Below are positions 60,313 to 64,000 of a stretch of 64,000 bases of DNA, piece by piece (within the stretch, counting starts at the first letter, position 1; the number at the start of each line of letters is the position of its first letter). The notes under the pieces were generated by a model. It was not told the DNA's origin. It made no database searches and saw only the letters and a program-made list of their open reading frames with translations. The stretch is from contig NZ_CP172404.1 in the NCBI RefSeq assembly GCF_048213115.1, positions 3,410,001-3,474,000 of the forward strand, written 5' to 3'. The position numbers were made by a program, and so were the translations under genes. Source of the DNA: Niveibacterium terrae. GTDB taxonomy: Bacteria > Pseudomonadota > Gammaproteobacteria > Burkholderiales > Rhodocyclaceae.

Positions 60313-62682
60313 TCAGGTCCGCGGCTTGAACCAGTATTTCGTCGTACGCGCGGCTTTCGATTCAGGATATTTGAGTTTCAAGAGATCAAAAGCCTTTTTT
60401 GACAGCCCACCAGCGGACACATCGGCGCACCAGTTCATTCGCGTTGCGTAGACGGCTTTGCGCAACAGATCAGGCACACGTGCGTCAGCGGGGAAACGGG
60501 CGGCGAAATCGAGCACGTTCTGCATGGACGCGGAAATCAGGTCGGGTTCAGCCTCGTATCCCTTGCGCTCACCAAGCCACGCTTCATGCTCGGCAGGCTT
60601 GAGCAGCTGTCGGGAAAACTTGCCTGCCTGGTATTTGTACACGCCCGCAGCTTCTTCTCCATCGGCGACGGAAGATCCCGGTTTCGGCACACTCAGACGG
60701 CAGGATCCACTGATTTTCGCGCTGCGCTCGAGGACTCCGGCTTCGAGCAGCAAGACCTGGTTGTCGGTGATTGCCCGCAGGCGCGCAACTTCCTTGTCCG
60801 GGGATTTCTTGTCCAGCTCGGCCAGAACTGCCAAGGCTTCACGCACGCCGGCAGCATCCTTGCGCAGTTGAGCGCGGACCAGAGCCATATTGGCCACCTG
60901 GTCCGGATAGGGAGCGGGCCAGCCCGAGTGCTTCGCCGTCTCGATCAGCGCTGAGTGCGGCAGCTCGTAATTGAGGATCCACAGCGCATCCGCATCCAGG
61001 CCCTTATGTGCGGTGAGCGAGGGATCCGGGGGAGGAGACGGGAGCAGCGTGTCCCGATCAAAGCCCTGCCCTCCATCACGCAACGCATCCACCCAGAATT
61101 CGTGAAGATTCGCGGCATGCTGAAGGCGATACTCGCGCACCCGGTTGCGCGCCGAGTAGTCGGCGATGACATCGGGGCGCTTCAAAAGAGCCTTGGCCAG
61201 CGCCAACGCTTCTTCCCTGCTCCCCAGACGCAGGCGCTGCAGCATGAAAGTCGTCGCTCCGGGATGTTTGTCCGGCACAGCGGACAAGGCTTTGAGCAAA
61301 GCCGGAGACTGCGGATCGCCGCGTTCGGCGAACACGGCAGCGCTGAACAGCCACGCAAGCTGTGTCGGCTGCTGCTGGAAGCGTTTCAGCGACTCCTCGC
61401 TCCATTTGCGCCTCAGGCAAAGCTCTTCCTGATGGCGGCTCGCTTCGTCGCTGGCGTCCCCCTTCTTGCAAGAGGAGTCGGATGCGTGCCCCCCATCGAC
61501 CAGACCACTCATCCATTCGCCGAGCGCTTCGCTTGACGCAGTCTGCCGATGCAGGTGCAGATAGTCGGTAGCGACCCGCTGAAAGCTCTCGGCATCGATC
61601 CCCGGGCGCACCAACTCCGCGGCCAGTTCGCGGAAGCGGAGCTCGGGGACGAGTCGCGCGGCAACCAGCGAGCGCAGGTCCTGCAAGCGCTTCGCTTCAT
61701 CTCCTCCGCCCCCCTTGCCCGCGCTCACGATCGCCCGATCGATGGCGCTCAGCAGTCGGCCTCCCTCCTTCTTGCGGTAGGCGGCGCGCTGGCTTGCGCA
61801 CTTTGGGGTATCACAGTCTTCGCCGGGAATCTCCTTGGGCGGCAAAACCTGAATCGAGCGGAAGCGGGCCCGCAAGGCCAGATACGCCCCCCAGGCGCGC
61901 CAGGCAGAGGCCTTGTCTGCGGCAATCGCCTGGAACGACTTCTCAGCCTGATCGTAAAAGCCTTCGTAGAACAGTGCGGCGGCGCGCTGGTAGGCACGAT
62001 CCTGACGGAGCAGGACCGGCGCATCCGGGGGAGTGTCCGCGAGCTTCATATCAGCGAGCAGATGCCGCGCGACGCGCTCCGCCTCGACAGGACGAAGGTG
62101 GTCGAGATCCCTCCTGAAATGGCTGGGCCCCAGCGCGCAGCGCGCGAAAACCTGATGCTGGGCGACAAGCCAGTTGCGCAGCGCGACGCTGTCCTTGCCC
62201 CAGACCTGAAGCCGCGCCGCCAGGGTTTCCTTGGCTTGCAGCCACGCGGAAGCGGGACAGTTCTCGAAGCTGTCCCAGGCATTACCCATCGGAAAATGGG
62301 CGCTCGCCTGGAACTCTGCGGACGGCGAGAGCGCGGGGTTCGCCGCCCTGGCCGCGGCGAGCCAGTCCGCGACCGCGGAATCGCTGCGCTCATCGCCAGA
62401 CAGGCGCTCCGTATAGCGAAATGCCTCTTCCGCCCCCGCCGGCAGGGCGAGCTCGTTCAGGCGGAACCAGGCCAGCAGCAGCGGTTTGCGCCACCACGTT
62501 TCCTCGATGACGCCCAGGCTGCCGGAGATCAGATCCGGAATGGGACGGACCGGCCCCCACGGCGAATTGAACTCAGGCGGTCCCTCTTCCCCACCACCCG
62601 ATGCGCGCCCCGGCATCGGGGCGGAAAGCAACAAGAGCATGGACAGCGCGGCGGCAAGAGCGGCTGGAGTTCGGCGGATCAT
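60313..62682 (-). CDS. Secreted 789-residue protein of unknown function
   Basis: Begins with a signal peptide (LAAALSMLLLLSAPMPGRAS). The mature protein is helical throughout, with repeats of TPR/SEL1-like character (for example RAAALFYEGFYDQAEKSFQAIA near residue 230 and LEALAVLAELDKKSPDKEVARL towards 620). It reads as an alpha-solenoid scaffold in the periplasm. Several cysteines are present. No named family was recognised. Its ATG overlaps the DUF3142 gene stop by four bases, so the three genes 60313-63950 form one operon and probably act together. Confidence 0.82.
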   Translation of the reverse strand: MIRRTPAALAAALSMLLLLSAPMPGRASGGGEEGPPEFNSPWGPVRPIPDLISGSLGVIEETWWRKPLLLAWFRLNELALPAGAEEAFRYTERLSGDERSDSAVADWLAAARAANPALSPSAEFQASAHFPMGNAWDSFENCPASAWLQAKETLAARLQVWGKDSVALRNWLVAQHQVFARCALGPSHFRRDLDHLRPVEAERVARHLLADMKLADTPPDAPVLLRQDRAYQRAAALFYEGFYDQAEKSFQAIAADKASAWRAWGAYLALRARFRSIQVLPPKEIPGEDCDTPKCASQRAAYRKKEGGRLLSAIDRAIVSAGKGGGGDEAKRLQDLRSLVAARLVPELRFRELAAELVRPGIDAESFQRVATDYLHLHRQTASSEALGEWMSGLVDGGHASDSSCKKGDASDEASRHQEELCLRRKWSEESLKRFQQQPTQLAWLFSAAVFAERGDPQSPALLKALSAVPDKHPGATTFMLQRLRLGSREEALALAKALLKRPDVIADYSARNRVREYRLQHAANLHEFWVDALRDGGQGFDRDTLLPSPPPDPSLTAHKGLDADALWILNYELPHSALIETAKHSGWPAPYPDQVANMALVRAQLRKDAAGVREALAVLAELDKKSPDKEVARLRAITDNQVLLLEAGVLERSAKISGSCRLSVPKPGSSVADGEEAAGVYKYQAGKFSRQLLKPAEHEAWLGERKGYEAEPDLISASMQNVLDFAARFPADARVPDLLRKAVYATRMNWCADVSAGGLSKKAFDLLKLKYPESKAARTTKYWFKPRT

Positions 62683-63446
62683 TGCGTTTTTTCCGGATAG
62701 TTGGAGGAATGGGAGGGGGAACGCTTACCGAGAAACAGATATCGGCGCCCCGGCAATTTGACAGGCCAGGGCGGCTCATCGTCGGCCACTCCGTGCGCCA
62801 TAGCGCAGCGCGGCTCGCCGACTCCGACGGCGCTTCGGGCGACATAGTCGGCGCGGGCCTGGCCCAGCCGAAAGTACATCGGAACGATTTCATCGACGGG
62901 AAGATCGGCAAGCCAGCGGTCCTCATGGCACCAGCTCGCCAGGGCCGTCACCGACAACAGGACTCCCGCAGGAAGATGGGTCTTGATTGATCGGACCGTT
63001 GCCCGCCAGAACTCGCGTTGGGACTTGCGCGCCTCAAAGTCGAGCTGAACCAGAAATGGCGCTCCGCGGCGGGCCGCTTCGATGACTGAATCGCCAAGAT
63101 AACGCATCTGCTCGTCGGTCCCGGCAAAGGGGATGGCCGGATCGATTTCGACATGAACCACCGGCACCGTCACCACGCCCTGCGGCAGAGACAAGGCGCT
63201 GCGCCGCGGAACGCGGGAAGCGCGCCGGCCCGACAGATAGACATGCGTCACGACGACGGCAGCCCCCACTCCTGGCGCCGGAGCAGGCAATTGACTGGCG
63301 GGGCGGTCCCAGTACCACCAGAATTCCATGGGGGGGTTCTGCCGCAGCGGTTCAGGGGCTGAGCCCAATGCGAGAGTCGTCCAGGCAACTAGCGCCAATA
63401 CCAGGCAAACCTTCAGAGGAGCGAGATTCCCGTCACCTTCGGCCAT
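62679..63446 (-). CDS. DUF3142 domain-containing protein
   Basis: A 255-residue protein with an N-terminal hydrophobic segment (LKVCLVLALVAWTTLALG), probably a signal peptide or anchor. The domain pattern includes QLDFEARKSQREFWRATV, LPAGVLLSVTALASWCHEDRWL and VDEIVPMYFRLG, which recall DUF3142, a TIM-barrel-like family of unknown activity with glycosidase-type features. Assignment is by remembered pattern. It starts directly after the DUF1543 gene stop (TGAATG) and overlaps the next gene by ATGA. Confidence 0.78.
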   Translation of the reverse strand: MAEGDGNLAPLKVCLVLALVAWTTLALGSAPEPLRQNPPMEFWWYWDRPASQLPAPAPGVGAAVVVTHVYLSGRRASRVPRRSALSLPQGVVTVPVVHVEIDPAIPFAGTDEQMRYLGDSVIEAARRGAPFLVQLDFEARKSQREFWRATVRSIKTHLPAGVLLSVTALASWCHEDRWLADLPVDEIVPMYFRLGQARADYVARSAVGVGEPRCAMAHGVADDEPPWPVKLPGRRYLFLGKRSPSHSSNYPEKTQ

Positions 63447-63950
63447 TCATATCCCGATGGGCTGATAACCCTGCCAATCGGGGATCCACCGGTGGCCGTG
63501 CGGATTCGGGCGCAGGAGAATGTGGAAATCGCCGACCTTGTCCATCAGCAGACAGTTGTCGACGTCCTTCAGATTGTCCTTGTGCTTCTGGCTGGCTCCT
63601 GTGAGCAGCGTCTCGAGCGCCTTCGCCTTGGCGCCCTGCGCATCGCGCGCGACGAAGAAGGCGAATTCGTGCAATTCGGCCAGCGAATCCGGGCGATAGC
63701 CGCCGACATTGACGAAGTAGAGGTGCATGTCACTGTCCGCGGGCTCGGAGGAGAGCACGACGTCGAAGCCATCGGCCCAGCTGACGTGGCTGTATCCGTC
63801 AAGATGGACCTTGTCCTTGTCGCCAAACCAGGCGGCACGCAGCCAGTCCCACGCATCTTCGGGACGCTCGACCGCGGCGAACTGGATGTCATGGACTTCG
63901 ATATTCGATTTCCCGGCGTTGCCGCCCAGATAGAACATGTAGAGCTTCAT
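63447..63950 (-). CDS. DUF1543 domain-containing protein
   Basis: A 167-residue soluble protein beginning MKLYMFYLGGNAGKSNIEVHD, the signature start of DUF1543. It has KVHLDGYSHVSWADGFDVVL, LYFVNVGGYRPDSLAELHEF and a C-terminal HGHRWIPDWQGYQPI. The family has no known function. As the first gene of a packed operon with DUF3142 and a 789-residue secreted protein, it may be the regulatory or cytoplasmic partner, or only a passenger. Start and length match the family. Confidence 0.86.
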   Translation of the reverse strand: MKLYMFYLGGNAGKSNIEVHDIQFAAVERPEDAWDWLRAAWFGDKDKVHLDGYSHVSWADGFDVVLSSEPADSDMHLYFVNVGGYRPDSLAELHEFAFFVARDAQGAKAKALETLLTGASQKHKDNLKDVDNCLLMDKVGDFHILLRPNPHGHRWIPDWQGYQPIGI

Positions 63951-64000
63951 CGCGGAGAGTCCTTTCGCCGGCTCAGGGGTCAGCGCCTGCCCAGATTGTC

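Overview
The window is a high-GC proteobacterial chromosome segment, most likely from a betaproteobacterium close to Rhodocyclales. This rests on the TorF porin-glnK-amt module, the RNase II-like / TonB / aroE / mtgA gene order, the pcm-tolC adjacency, and a CzcI-CzcCBA set controlled by CadR. No rRNA, tRNA or CRISPR array was recognised. The taxonomic call is inferred from gene order and protein flavour, not from a marker gene.

Layout. 1-2430: nitrogen module on the minus strand (TorF-type porin, PII protein, ammonium transporter cut by the window edge), preceded by a sigma-54 promoter-like site and two NtrC-like enhancer sites. 2479-3369: ubiK and cytochrome b561. 3495-9893: RND multidrug-type efflux set (adaptor, pump, a Pcm-like methyltransferase, TolC). 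10304-11591: YraQ-type permease with a small CxxC protein. 11781-18488: class A acid phosphatase, a small secreted protein, a kinase / TonB receptor / PnuC uptake operon, a Ca2+/H+ antiporter and a 45-residue basic protein. 18805-33192: mostly housekeeping (mtgA, aroE, tonB-like, RNase II-like, rarD, yqiA, uppP, glmU, nudC, an Lrp regulator, glmS) with two acetyltransferase genes and a membrane-protein pair.

33193-40041 is an accessory island with visibly lower GC. It holds two small orphan genes followed by imperfect repeats, an IS110/IS1111-type insertion sequence with a long structured 3' non-coding end, and a two-gene anti-phage system, HamA nuclease plus HamB helicase (Hachiman type). 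After it come a FIST sensor / PAS-GGDEF cyclase operon and an OsmC-YcaO fusion protein (40646-45771).

46187-50586 holds csbD and a stress-type cluster of small enzymes (monooxygenase, cupin, tautomerase, hydrolase, NADP-binding reductase) divergent from a LysR regulator with a candidate LysR box. 50615-59580 is a heavy-metal resistance locus: cadR, czcICBA and a Cd/Pb/Zn P-type ATPase. Two nearly identical MerR-type promoters with 19-bp spacers make a coherent CadR regulon. The window ends with a small orphan gene and a tightly packed three-gene operon of unknown function (DUF1543, DUF3142, 789-residue secreted protein).
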